NCBI GenBank assembly: GCA_030844895.1
Contig: CM061228.1
Location: 133,715,068-133,779,067, forward strand
Direction: 5' to 3'
Origin: Ambrosia x helenae
Lineage: Eukaryota; Streptophyta; Magnoliopsida; Asterales; Asteraceae
Length of the DNA: 64,000 nt
The translations under genes and the position numbers were made by a program. Position 1 is the stretch's first letter; each line of letters opens with the position of its first letter. Of the stretch, positions 36,277 to 47,352 are shown piece after piece. Below the pieces are notes generated by a model. That model worked only from the letters and a program-made list of their open reading frames with translations, did not search any database and had not been told where the DNA came from.

Positions 36277-36706
36277 GATGGAATCGTATGCAAAAGTCAA
36301 CTTATGACCATAACGCCTCATCTTGTCTTTTATTAAACACGTTGTAAAGAGACGTAAAAAAAGGACGGTTGATGCAATATATACTTGTATACGACGTGTA
36401 ACACTTGTATGATTAGCTACCGTATGAAACACTCACAAACCCAACTCGCTGAATAATACAAAGTTGCAAACACTAAACAATACCATACACCAATCAATTT
36501 GTAGAAAAAAAACCAATGATGAGGTGTAAAAAGAAAAATGCGGCTTAACATAGAAAAGCATTGCCACCACAACAGTATCCAATCCTTAGGCCTTAGATTA
36601 ACTCAAAATCAATAATTACTTGACATCCAAAGTTTATGTGTAGGCAATAAAAAAAGGCTATGGAAAACATTTTATCATACCTTCCACGTTAATTGACTTT
36701 TACAAC

Positions 36707-37376
36707 TGTAACACCCCAACCGATGGCGGAATCATCGAGGTGCCACGTAGTGACGATTGTTCAAAAGCACATGGTACTAAAATGTAAATATTATTGAATA
36801 ATCCAAAATTGTCTTACATGAAAATGGAAAATACATTGTCTAAATGAAATGTAAATATTGAAATAACTGAAATAAAATAAAGCACTAAATGTTCCTTGCT
36901 AAAGCACTAGATCAGACTGCACCTGAAACATGTACAAAATAGATTTGGTCAACATATGAAATGTTGGTGAGCGTTCCTAGTTTTGATATATATAGTAGGT
37001 TAAAAGGTATACAATTCAAGTGCAAGCTACAATGCAATTATGTAAACTATGTATCATACAAATGAGCGAAATCAACCCTGTGACTGTATAATGTACTGTA
37101 TGAACTGTAGTGTACTTATCCAATAAATGGATAAAAACTTAACACTGGCCACGGATTCTCCGATGAAAAAGGGGGAGAATCAATCTAGGCGGGTTGTCAA
37201 TCCAAATAGCGCTATCCAATGTTAAGGTCGGCTTGTACCATGTTAATGATTTCACTAAGTACAAATGTAATCCACATGTATTGTCTAAGCATAAAGCACG
37301 TTGTAAGCAATGCACATAGTACTAGAATTGTATTTGTAAAAATGTAAACTTGTATTTGAAATTGTAATAGTGTACA
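36707..37376 (+). repeat. LTR-like fragment bounded by TGTAACACCCC motifs
   Basis: TGTAACACCCCAA occurs at 36707 and again at 37377. The intervening 670 bp are non-coding. The pattern fits an LTR piece, but there is no target duplication or primer-binding site. Confidence 0.35.
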
Positions 37377-37389
37377 TGTAACACCCCAA

Positions 37390-38240
37390 AAATGTATAAA
37401 AGCAAAAAAGGGTAGGAATACTCACAGTTTACGTAATAGCTTGAAATTGAACTGGACAACGAGATATGAATTGAGATTACTCCCAAATGATCAACCTAAA
37501 GTATTTGATAATGTGTAAGGGAAATAACTCTAGGATACATGTATTTCTAGGGCTTCGAATTGGGGATAAACGTTTATTTGTTTATTAATCAAATTGTTTA
37601 TTAATTGTGAGAAATTTAACAAATAAATAAATAAAAGTCTCTTTGTAAAATTTTAAGTTGAATATAGTCACATCATAAGGTTTTAAGTATGAAAATAATT
37701 TTTATAAAATTATTTTCTTGAAAATAGAATATTTAATCTAATTATTTCAAATTGTCAAAATATGACTTTAATATCTAAAAATATTAAAATCAAAGAATTT
37801 CTGCATTAAAAATTGTATTTCTGTTCCAAATGTATAGAAATAATTTATGTAAAATTTTGGTACAAAAATATTGTAAAATGAATTTATTATGAATTATTTA
37901 TGATTAAAACTAACAAAAATTAATTAAAAATATAAAATAAACAGTTTTTCTGAAATAAAAATATTTTCTGAAATGTTTAAGAATATACAAGTTTAGGATA
38001 ATTTTTGTGAGATTTAATAAAATCGTTTAGATATTTTTATTGAATTTTATAATTTTAAATGAATAAACTTGTAATATTTATAATATATATTAAATAAATT
38101 ATTTTTGAAAAACTAAAAATTGGATAATGAACTTTATCAGTGGAATAACATAAAATAAATTTTGTAGAATTTATAAAATAGTTTTAGTATTTTAAAACGA
38201 TTTTTAAAAGAATAAGGATTATAATTATAAAGGTTAAAAA
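37390..38240. other. Very AT-rich non-coding stretch inside the Helitron
   Basis: Long runs of AATTTATAAAAT-like sequence with no ORF of note. Confidence 0.5.
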
Positions 38241-38254
38241 AAATAAAAATATGG

Positions 38255-38340
38255 TTGTTTGTTGTGGGGTTCGAACCTGGGCCCTTGGCCGGTTCAATGC
38301 CCTTAGCAAAACACTCCAACCAACTGGTCTGAGCATCAGA
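38255..38340 (-). mobile_element. tRNA-derived SINE-like unit
   Basis: On the minus strand, CAGACCAGTTGGTTGGAGT near 38330 serves as an A-box-like element and CAGGTTCGAACCCC near 38275 as a B box, followed by an AT-rich tail. The anticodon arm is not convincing. Confidence 0.5.
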
Positions 38341-38443
38341 TTTGTAATGGATTCAGTTTCTAAAATATTTATTATATACTTGGTTTGGTCATCTTCCCCA
38401 AATCAATATATATCGAGCCCTAATTTCCAAATCATCATAATTG

Positions 38444-38482
38444 GTGATCATTAGCCCCTGAATCCTTGGGGCTAATGATCAC
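38444..38482. other. Perfect 15-bp hairpin
   Basis: GTGATCATTAGCCCC (38444-38458) is followed after nine bases by its exact inverse, GGGGCTAATGATCAC (38468-38482). The stem is mismatch-free. Confidence 0.9.
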
Positions 38483-38949
38483 AGAGTGCCGAATGATAAG
38501 ACCCACAAACAAAAGAGAACTTACTTAACTGTAATCGGACTCGAGGCTCGGTCAAAGAAAAAGTCAAACGCGATGAGGGTTTGGATTTCAGATCGTGTTA
38601 ACAGAAAATTGAGAGTGAAGGGAGGTTGTTCGGCGAGTTGTGGAGGTGTAGAAGGTATCAATTTATAGTGAGGCCTACGAATTAGTCGTTTTAGAAAGTT
38701 TGACCCGTTTAATAGTATACGCGTGATTATGTGAGAATTTTGGAATGTTATACCTTGATTGATGTGTAATTAAACGCGTATAATTATCACAATACAACTA
38801 ATCAGTTGATGGTTACCATTTGGGTTTCAATTAAAGGATCAAAATTAATGTTGACAAAATTGGGTGATGCTGCTGTCTTGCTGTTCGCGTGAAGAAGAAA
38901 GGGAGGACAGAGAGGGGTTTTATATAATATGAGTTGGTTATAATCCAAA

Positions 38950-39045
38950 ACTAAAGTGTAGCTCAGGTGGTGTTGGACGTGTGTGTGTTAAGGTTAGGCC
39001 GCCTCCTGCCCGGGTTCGAGTCCTGGCAGGGGCGTTTTTTTTTTG
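38950..39045 (+). mobile_element. tRNA-derived SINE head
   Basis: GTGTAGCTCAGGTGGTG is a good A-box match and GGGTTCGAGTCCTGG a good B-box match, about 50 bases apart, followed by a T-run at about 39037. The arms do not make a sound cloverleaf, so a SINE is more likely than a tRNA gene. Confidence 0.55.
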
Positions 39046-39201
39046 TTTTTAAAGGAAAGGGAAGGAGGGAAGTGGGCCGGACCCTCCCTCTTCTTTTGTT
39101 GGGCTTGTTCAAGCAGGCTGGGCCTGTTTCTGGTTTCAGGTGGGTTCCAAACAAAAAAAAAGGGGTGGGCTAGTTGAGTTGATTTGTAACTTCACTATTA
39201 T

Positions 39202-39207
<6 letters not shown>

Positions 39208-39239
<32 letters not shown>
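39208..39239. repeat. (TA)n microsatellite
   Basis: About 16 TA units. Confidence 0.95.
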
Positions 39240-39248
<9 letters not shown>

Positions 39249-40083
39249 GGAAAAGTGACGGATGTCACAACAACAGAGGGCTGGTGTAACCACCTTAGCA
39301 CGCGAAGGTTCGAAAACACCTGTTACAGTTCCTAAAAATTAAAGCCCTTTTCCTTGCAAAATTACAACCATTTCATAATGACATGATGAAAGAAGTTACC
39401 GCAGGCACAACGGATTGCGTCGGCAGCTAAACACGGGTAAGCTGCAACAAAACCCGGTAACCTTGTTGAAAAATCGATCAACCAATTGAAGCCCTGAGAC
39501 AAATTCAAGGAAAGAAAACCTTTTATAAACCACCCATGTACAAACCACCCATGATTGTAACCTTGTTGGAAACCGATTTACTGACCTATGACGTTGACAC
39601 GTCACCTGTAGGTCTCTGATCATTTAGACCGGCCCATCGAATCCTGACTGTCGGGTTGTAATTCACCGGATATCTCATCAGAGCGTTCACCTTTCGAACC
39701 TTAGCCTCCTTTAGCTACATGATATCAGAAAACAAATCAGTTTGCCGGAACCCTACACGTCGTTGCTCCGGTCATGTTTTCGCATTTAGCCAGAGAACCG
39801 GTAGACGGAAGAAGCTTGCACAAAGCTATCGATTTTGTGGTATAATTGAACGATAGGACGGGGTAAGGAGACGTGTAAAACCACAGTGGGAGCCGGAGGC
39901 AAGTCTTGAATTGAGAAGGAAAGTGGGAAAATTGAGAAGAAAGAGGGATAGGGTTTGAGTTGAGAAGAAATAAGAATGTACAACCTCATAAGACATAAGA
40001 GTACAACACCCAAATGCATAAAACATCTTTCAAGCTAAGAGTACAACTACCCAATGCACAAATGCTTTGTTTTTTAGTATATT

Positions 40084-40147
40084 ATAAATATAAATATAAA
40101 TATAAATATAAATATAAATATAAATATAAATATAAATATAAATATAA
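40084..40147. repeat. (TATAAA)n microsatellite at the Helitron border
   Basis: About ten TATAAA units. The corresponding empty site near 45596-45608 has only two, so the array grew next to the Helitron end. Confidence 0.9.
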
Positions 40148-40431
40148 TTAAAGAAAGTATAGCAATTGCTCTCTTGATCTAGAAGTAATTTGTTGAGTGC
40201 ATATTTATATAATATCCAAATGATATTAATTATTTTTTGAACATTTTAAAGCATTATCTTTTAGAATTATTATCGAAAGCATCATGCTTTTATAGAACTA
40301 TCGTAGAAGAGTAATTGTTAACCCACCGGATCCACATCTTCTCAAAAACCAAATCGTTGTTTAGTACCTTGGTTATGATTATCACCACTAATCTTTTGGT
40401 CGGTTACATGAAAAGGCGTAACTGTATTCAT

Positions 40432-40701
40432 TGATATGTGAAGAATAGTTCGAGGGCTTAAATGTAATAAACAGAAGTTGTAATAGTAGTAGTTATAGTT
40501 AGTTAAAAGATAGAGGGACTAAAAGTGTAAACTCTAGATAGTATAAGGACTGTTAGATGAATAAGTTTGTAATTCTGTTAATGGCAGTTATCTGCTTTCA
40601 TTAGTATTAATAACAGTCTTAAGCTACCACAATGGTTAGCTTGATTTGAGATAATCCTTCTTCTTCTCTTAGATTCTTATTCTCTTGTTTAGCTCGTTTC
40701 A
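40432..40701 (+). repeat. Left LTR of the gypsy element
   Basis: 270 bp, TGATATGTGAAG... to ...GCTCGTTTCA, next to the primer-binding site. It differs by three substitutions from the LTR at 45895-46164 (counted by eye). Confidence 0.9.
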
Positions 40702-40702
40702 T

Positions 40703-40719
40703 TGGTATCAGAGCCACCG
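40703..40719 (+). other. Primer-binding site (tRNA-Met type)
   Basis: TGGTATCAGAGCCACC begins one base after the left LTR. Confidence 0.85.
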
Positions 40720-41001
40720 ATTCGTCAGAGCTCATGTACTGATAATATCACCACCGTATCACCACCACTCACTACCATTAACCGCCATAACTGAATTCTT
40801 TACAATTCAGGTCGTCTTTTTCACAATTTCAATCAATTCTTTCGTTCTTTGTTCATTTCTATTTCGATCCTTTCGTTTTAGAGCTCGGATTGATCAATTG
40901 TGATCAATGTATTCTTGAGTTTGATCAATTTGTGATTCGACTCATCCTGTTCTTTTCTTGATTTTTAATTTGTTTCATTTCATTCATTTCATCAGTCAAC
41001 T

Positions 41002-44000
41002 ATGACGACCAGTACAAGACAACAAGAACTTGAAAAACAAATTAAAGATAATCAAATGTCTATTGGCAAAATAGAAATCATTGTCCAAGATTTACAAGCC
41101 AATTGACAGTTAATCAGTGATAATATGCAATCTGTTGCAACAAGTGCAGAAGAAAATAAGGTTGCAGTTGCCCAAATTCAATTACAGATACAATCAATGA
41201 TTGACAAGTTATCTGTGATGGAAAACAATAGAGGAATTGTTGTAAATGGTGGCAATCATGAGCCAAGATTGGCAAGATTGGGCAGATTGGACTTCCCAAA
41301 GTTCAATGGAGAAGATGTTGAGGGATGGATTTATAAGTGTAATCATTTTTTTGAGGTTGATAATACTCCTGAGAATCTTAAAAATGAGGTATGCTGTGGT
41401 GAATCTTGAAGGTAAAGCACTGCAATGGCACCAAGGTTATCTTAAAAGTAATAACCTGACTATAGACACCATTACATGGGATGAATATAGAAGATCAGCA
41501 AATGCTAGGTTTTCAATGGATTTGTTAGAAGATCCTATGGAAGAATTAAAGAATCTGCATCAGACTGGCAGTTTGCAGGATTATTGTGATTCTTTTGATG
41601 CACTATTGAACAAGGTAAACATTCCTCAAGAATATGCTGTAAGTTTGTTTGTTGGGGGTCTGAAAATGGAAATAAGACGTTTGGTAAAAGCTTTTAAGCC
41701 AAAATGTTTAAGAGAAGCATATGCTATTTCAAAACAGCAAGAAAACATTCATACTACCCTTTTTGGAACCAAGAAACCACATTCAACCTACAAACCATCT
41801 AACTATACTAAAAAACCTACTACGTCTACCCTTAAACCACCACCAACCATGAATGCTAATTCTTTACCCCTATTACCTAAACCTAACACTAATAACCAAA
41901 CAAGAACCACTAGAAAATTGACAACTAAGGAAATGGCTGAAAAAAGAGAAAAAGGGGAGTGTTTCGGGTGCAATGAGAAGTTTACACCTTCTCATAACTG
42001 CAGAAACAAGCAAGTGTTTAATATTGAATTGGTAAATGATGATGATGAATTCTGTGAGGAAGAAGAGGTTGTGGTAGGAAACAATGAGCCACAGATCTCT
42101 ATCCATGCTATCACAGGTGTCCCATCTTTCTCAACAATGAAAATTGTGGGGTATATGGGTACTAGGAGGCTGTATATCCTGGTTGACTCTCGTTTAACTC
42201 ATAATTTCATAAGCCTTAAGCTGGTAAAAAAATTGCAGTGTATGTTGCAATCAGTAACTTCTATGAAGGTTAAAGTGGTAAATGGAAACCAACTTGAATG
42301 TGGCCAGAGGTGTATTGGGTTTAAATGGAAAATGCAGGGGGTATGGTTTAAGGCAGATATGTTGGTAATACCATTAGATAGTTATGACATGGTTTTGGGA
42401 ATTGAATGGTTGTCAATGTTAGGGGACATAGTATGGAATTTTGCTGATATGACCATGCAGTTCAAGGTTCAAGATAAGGTGTACACCCTCAAAGGGATAG
42501 AAACAAATGGGGTTAAATTTTGTTCCACTGAAACAATGACAACATTGTTAAGTGAAGGGTCAGGGGTAAATCAGTTACAAATTTTTGGTCTACAGCTAAA
42601 AGAAAGTGACGAGACTTTTGGATCAAAGGTGTCTGAAACCATTGAAAGTGATCAGTTGCAGCAGTTGTTGGAAGATTTTAAAGATGTGTTCCAAGTGCCT
42701 TGTTCATTACCTCCCAAGAGACCTTTTGATCATCAGATTGTTCTCAACAATGGAGACAAATGTTAATCTAAGGTCCTATAGGTACCAGGCTTTACAAAAA
42801 GATGTAATAGAGAAGGTGACACAAGAAATGTTGGATTCAGGAGTCATAAGAAGCAGTCAAAGTTCTTTTGCAGCCCCTGTAGTGTTGGTCAAAAAGAAAG
42901 ATGGGTCATGGAGGCTATGCATTGATAACAGACAATTGAATGCTACAACAGTGAAAAACAGGTTTCCCATTCCCTTGATTGATGAATTATTGGAAGAATT
43001 AGGGGGGGGGGGGGCTACCATCTTTTCTAAACTTGATTTAAGGTCTGGCTATCATCAAGTTAGAATGTATGAGCCTGACATACATAAGACAACCTTTAGA
43101 ACTCATCAAGGCTTGTTTGAATTTCTAGTTATGCCCTTTGGGCTAACTAATGCACCTGCAACATTTCAAGCACTTATGAATCATACTTTTAAGCCTCTAT
43201 TAAGGAAGTTTGTGCTTGTGTTCTTTGATGACATTTTGGTTTATAGCAAAGACCAAAATGAGCATATTGAGCACTTGAAACAAGTCTTACAATTGATGAG
43301 GGCTCAACAGTTATATGCAAAGATGTCTAAGTGCACTTTTGGTGGACAGAAGGTAGAATACTTGGGCCATGTAATTACCAAAGAGGGAGTCTCAACTGAT
43401 CCCACAAAGATTGATGCAGTAATGAACTGGCCAATTCCTGAGAATGTGAAACAACTAAGAGGATTTTTGGGCCTTTCTGGGTATTACAGAAGGTTTATTA
43501 AATCCTATGGGGTTACTGCCAAGCCCTTAAAGCCCTTAACAGATCTATTAAAAAATGATGCTTTCAGGTGGTCCAATGAAGCTGATTTTGCATTTCAACA
43601 ATTGAAGAAGGCCCTATGTTCTGCTCCTGTTTTAGCTTTACCAGATTTGTCAAAGCCTTTTGTGGTGGAGACTGATGCTTCTGCCCTTGGAATTGGAGCT
43701 GTCCTAATGCAGGATCATCATCCTTTGGCCTTATTAAGCAAAGCCTTATGTCCAAGACAGCAGGTATTATCAGTCTATGATAGAGAATTATTGCCTATTT
43801 TACTTGCAATCAAGCAATGGCACTATTACTTAATTAGTGGCCATTTTATAATTAAGACTGATAAAAAAAGTCTTAAGCATTTGCTTGATCAAAAAATAAC
43901 AACACCCCTTCAACACTCCCGGATGGTTAAACTAATGAACTATGACTTTGAAATTCAATACAAAAAGGGGGTGGAAAATGTGGCAGCTGATGCCTTATCA

Positions 44001-45464
44001 AGGCTGCAATCTGCTTCTTCAATGTTTGAATTAGCAGTATCTTCTTTTACTCCATTATTGCTTGATAAAATTAAGCAAACTTGGCAAGAAGATATTAATT
44101 TACAGCATATTATTGAACAATGTGGGACTGGGGGGCAATTTGGTCATTATACTTGGCAAGATAATTTGTTGAAGAGGAAAGGTAAACTAGTAGTGGGAAA
44201 CAATGATGTGGTAAGAAAAGAGATAATGCAGTATTGTCATGAATCAACTGTTGGTGGCCATTCTGGTATTCAAGCTACCCTACAAAGACTTAAAGGGTTG
44301 TTCTATTGGAAGGGTCAATCAAAAGGGGTGAGAAATCATGTTAGAAGGTATGATGTTTGTTTACAGTCTAAGTATGAAAACACTGCTTATCCTGGGTTGA
44401 TACAACCACTCCCTATCCCTACTTGTGTGTGTTCAGACATCAGTATGGATTTTATTACTGGCCTCCCAACTTCTAAGGGCAAAAATGTCATATTTGTGGT
44501 AGTGGATAGGCTCACTAAGTATGCACACTTCATGGGAATGACCCATCCCATCTCTGCCACTTCAGTTGCACAAGCTTTTATTGATAATGTGTACAAGCTG
44601 CACGACTGGCCTTCCACTATAGTTTCTGATAGAGATTCTAGTTTCCTCAGCATGTTTTGGCAAGAGTTCACCAGGTTGTAGGGAATTTCTTTGGCCATGT
44701 CAACAGCTTACCATCCTCAGAGTGATGGTCAAACTGAAGTGGTCAACAAATGCCTTGAAACTTCTTTGAGGTGTATGATACTTCACTATTCAAGCTCTTG
44801 GTATCATTGGCTATCATTTGCAGAGTGGTGGTATAATACAAATTACCACACAGCCATAAAAACTACCCCTTTCTAAGCTCTATATGGGTTTGCACCTCCT
44901 TTACATGTTCCCTATGTGCATAGAGACACTACTGTGGCAAGTTTGGATTCTGAAATGTGTTCCAGGGAAGAAGCTTTGAATGTTCTTAGGTCTACTCTAC
45001 AAATGGCTCAAAATAGACTGAAGCAACAGGCCAACAAGCATAGAACTGATAGACAGTTTAATCTTGGGTCATGGGTATACTTAAAGCTGAGACCTTACGT
45101 GCAGACTACACTAAGAGGAGCTACTTTTTCAAAAATGTCACCTAAGTACTATGGGCCCTATTTGATCATTCAGAAGGTAGGAGAAGTAGCTTACAAGTTG
45201 GACCTGCCAGAAGAATCCCAATTACATCCTGTTTTCCATGTATCACTCTTAAAACAAGCTCATGGTCCTCCTCAGAATGTGACTCATATTCCTCAAGCTA
45301 CAAGATTTTCTCTCAAACCTTTAAAGGTTTTGGATCACAGATTGATAAGAAAAGGGAAGAAAGGAGTTGAACAAGTACTGGTACAATGGGAAGGCCAATC
45401 AGTTTTGGAAGCCACTTGGGAAGACATACATGATTTCCTGATTTTGTGCTATGATTACTCATAA
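41002..45464 (+). pseudogene. Gypsy gag-pol polyprotein, inactivated
   Basis: Gag begins at 41002 and contains the retrotransposon gag core (about 41280-41700) and a CX2C-type zinc knuckle (ECFGCNEKF...HNC, about 41960-42003). The protease motif is degraded (LVDSRLTHNFIS, where DSG is expected). Reverse transcriptase spans about 42800-43340 with FFDDILVYS at its centre. RNase H (VVETDASALGIGAVL...) spans about 43660-44010. Integrase runs from the HHCC finger near 44240 through the DDE core. The end is chromodomain-like (VLVQWEGQSVLEATWEDI, near 45380-45430). Breaks: TGA at 41104-41106, frameshift near 41390, frameshift near 42750, TAG at 44679-44681 and TAA near 44874. It also has a G-run at about 43002-43012. 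The copy is not functional. Confidence 0.9.
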
Positions 45465-45524
45465 CCTTGAGGACAAGGTTCTTATTAGGCAGGGAGTATT
45501 GATATGTGAAGAATAGTTCGAGGG

Positions 45525-45894
45525 CTTAATTATATAAACGCTTAATAAATTGTATAAAAAATTGCGCAAAGTACTGTTCAATTCACATGGTACATAAATA
45601 TAAATATAATTAAAGAAAGTATAGCAATTGCTCTCTTGATCTAGTAGTAATTTGTTGAGTGCATATTTATATAATATCCAAATGATATTAATTATTTTTT
45701 TGAAGATTTTAAAGCATTATCTTTTAGAATTATTATCGAAAGCATCATGCTTTTATAGAACTATTGTAGAAGAGTAATTGTTAACCCACCAGATCCACAT
45801 CTTCTCAAAAACCAAATCGTTGTTTAGTACCTTGGTTATGATTATCACCACTAATCTTTTGGTCGGTTACATGAAAAGGCGTAACTGTATTCAT
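45525..45894 (+). repeat. Second copy of the gypsy 5' flank, lacking the Helitron
   Basis: From CTTAATTATATAAACG (45525) to the base before the LTR at 45895, this segment repeats 34743-34822 joined to about 40084-40431. Over the roughly 285-bp part next to the LTR I count four substitutions and one single-base indel. It joins the truncated right LTR through the shared word CTTAA. Confidence 0.85.
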
Positions 45895-46164
45895 TGATAT
45901 GTGAAGAATAGTTCGAGGGCTTAAATGTAATAAACAGAAGTTGTAATAGTAGTAGGTATAGTTAGTTAAAAGATAGAGGGACTAAAAGTGTAAACTCTAG
46001 ATAGTATAAGGACTGTTAGATGAATAAGTTTGTAATTCTGTTAATGGCAGTTATCTGCTGTCATTAGTATTAATAACAGTCTTAAGCTACCACAATGGTT
46101 AGCTTGATTTGAGATAATCCTTCTTCTTCTCTTAGATTCTTATTCTCTTGTTTAGCTCATTTCA
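45895..46164 (+). mobile_element. Complete LTR of the gypsy family, solo
   Basis: It is 270 bp and 99% identical to 40432-40701. It is preceded by the same flank as the left LTR but followed by unrelated sequence (AATATAAATC), not by a primer-binding site. It is therefore a solo LTR in the duplicated copy. Confidence 0.85.
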
Positions 46165-47282
46165 ATATAAATCAATTTTAGGTTTATAGTGTTGTCACAT
46201 CCCTTATAAGCAGATGGTGTGTTGTACATTGCAACCGGAGAACCACATTTGTTGTGCGTAATTGTGGTCTCTAAGCTCGGGTTCAAGTTCACGAATTATG
46301 GGTCTCATATCGCTTATTGTCTATGCGTTAGTATTATCTAAAACAAAACCAGGTTCTCCATCCCTTGATTCAACACACATATGATGATCAGCTTGTTGGG
46401 GGTGAGAGTAACTATTCCACTGGTCCATATAACCCACAATAGAAACCAACTAATGATTTTGTCTAGACTAGTCATAGTCTAAATGTCATTGGTTAGATTA
46501 ATTAAAGTTATAGTCAATTCTTTTAGGAGTTATATATCTTGTCATGATATGAAAGGTGATACGATAATAAATGAGTTAAAAGTTTGAGCTTAGCCGTTCA
46601 AAAAAAAAAAAGAAAAAAAGAGTTTGAGCTTAGGCTAAGGGGTGTGGTTCCCCCTTCTTCCCTCTTGTCCATCTCAGCGCCACATCACTCTCCCATTCCC
46701 TTCGCCCAAGTGAGGGAAATGGTTCCCCCTTCTATTTTTTAGTATTTTACTTAAAAAGAATACAGGAAAACGACAAAGAAACAAGCTCGGGGAGGGGGGG
46801 GGGACGGTGTTAACGTCGCTAAGCAGCTGAGGTGGCACATCACCGATACCATCCTCGAAGCCACACCCCCGAGTCTTAGATGGACAGGATCAGAATCGTT
46901 TAATCCATTCAATGCACGAGTCTTGTTAGTTGGGTTGGGAACCTGCCAACACGATTACTACCAAATTAATTGACCAACATCTTGACAACCTCATCGATTG
47001 TTTGCTCGTTCTAATAGCGGGTTACACATACTATGTTCGTGCTTTATGGAGTCAAATTCTGTGTTTCTCTCTAGGGTTCGATGTGCGGGCTTTAATCGAA
47101 ATCGATAACAGCGCCACCACCCTTATAGGTAGGCTTGCGGGTTACGATTCCGGGTATGAGTCACTGCATGCCACATTCAAAATATGACCCTTTAATTTTT
47201 TTTTATTTTTTATTTATTTTGAACGACTAGTTTCCTCCCCTATTTTTTACACCTTTTTTTATTACACTTTTTTTTGCACTCC
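46165..47282. other. No gene recognised
   Basis: Non-coding. It contains A-runs near 46597-46617 and a G-run near 46794-46803. An ORF at 46930-47187 has no family features. Duplicated words (GGTTCCCCCTTCT at 46647 and 46719) hint at a decayed repeat. Confidence 0.4.
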
Positions 47283-47352
47283 TTTGGATTTGAACTCCCA
47301 ATCTTCTTTTAAGAGAGGATTTCCTCTCTACCACACCACCACAAAGGTGTAA
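47283..47352 (-). mobile_element. tRNA-derived SINE-like unit
   Basis: On the minus strand, GTGTGGTAGAGAGGAAA acts as an A-box region and GGGAGTTCAAATCC as a B box. A T-rich stretch lies on the plus-strand left. Confidence 0.45.

Larger units (their letters stand above)
34823..40083 (-). mobile_element. Helitron of about 5.26 kb with gene fragments
   Basis: On the minus strand the 3' end is a GC-rich hairpin (CCGCCGC, loop AACGC, GCGGCGG; 34853 to 34835), eight bases, then CTAG (34826-34823) followed by T. The host sequence broken by this end (34743-34822) continues at about 40084 and occurs unbroken at 45525-45894. That empty site sets both borders within a few bases. The 5' end reads near TATACTAAAAAACAAAGC, so the usual TC seems mutated, and a TATAAA microsatellite blurs it. 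The interior has no RepHel gene. It holds a broken two-exon gene fragment, two SINE-like units, an LTR-like piece and a perfect hairpin. Confidence 0.8.
40432..45529 (+). mobile_element. Degenerate Ty3/gypsy chromovirus-like retrotransposon, 5.1 kb
   Basis: A 270-bp left LTR (40432-40701, TG...CA) is followed at 40703 by the primer-binding site TGGTATCAGAGCC. Then comes a gag-pol region, a purine-rich tract (AGGCAGGGAGTA, 45487-45498) and only the first 30 bases of a right LTR (45500-45529). Domain order is gag, zinc knuckle, protease, reverse transcriptase, RNase H, integrase and a chromodomain-like end, which places it among gypsy chromoviruses. The short LTRs and small size fit the Reina group (inference). 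The right LTR is cut off by a rearrangement, not by the usual insertion border. Confidence 0.9.

Noticed and set aside
38950..39045. tRNA gene
   Set aside because: A and B boxes are present but acceptor and anticodon arms do not pair properly; a SINE head fits better.
33886..40083. One Helitron from the RepHel fragment through 40083
   Set aside because: The empty site shows a clean 3' end at 34823, so the RepHel relic at 32.8-33.9 kb belongs to another element.
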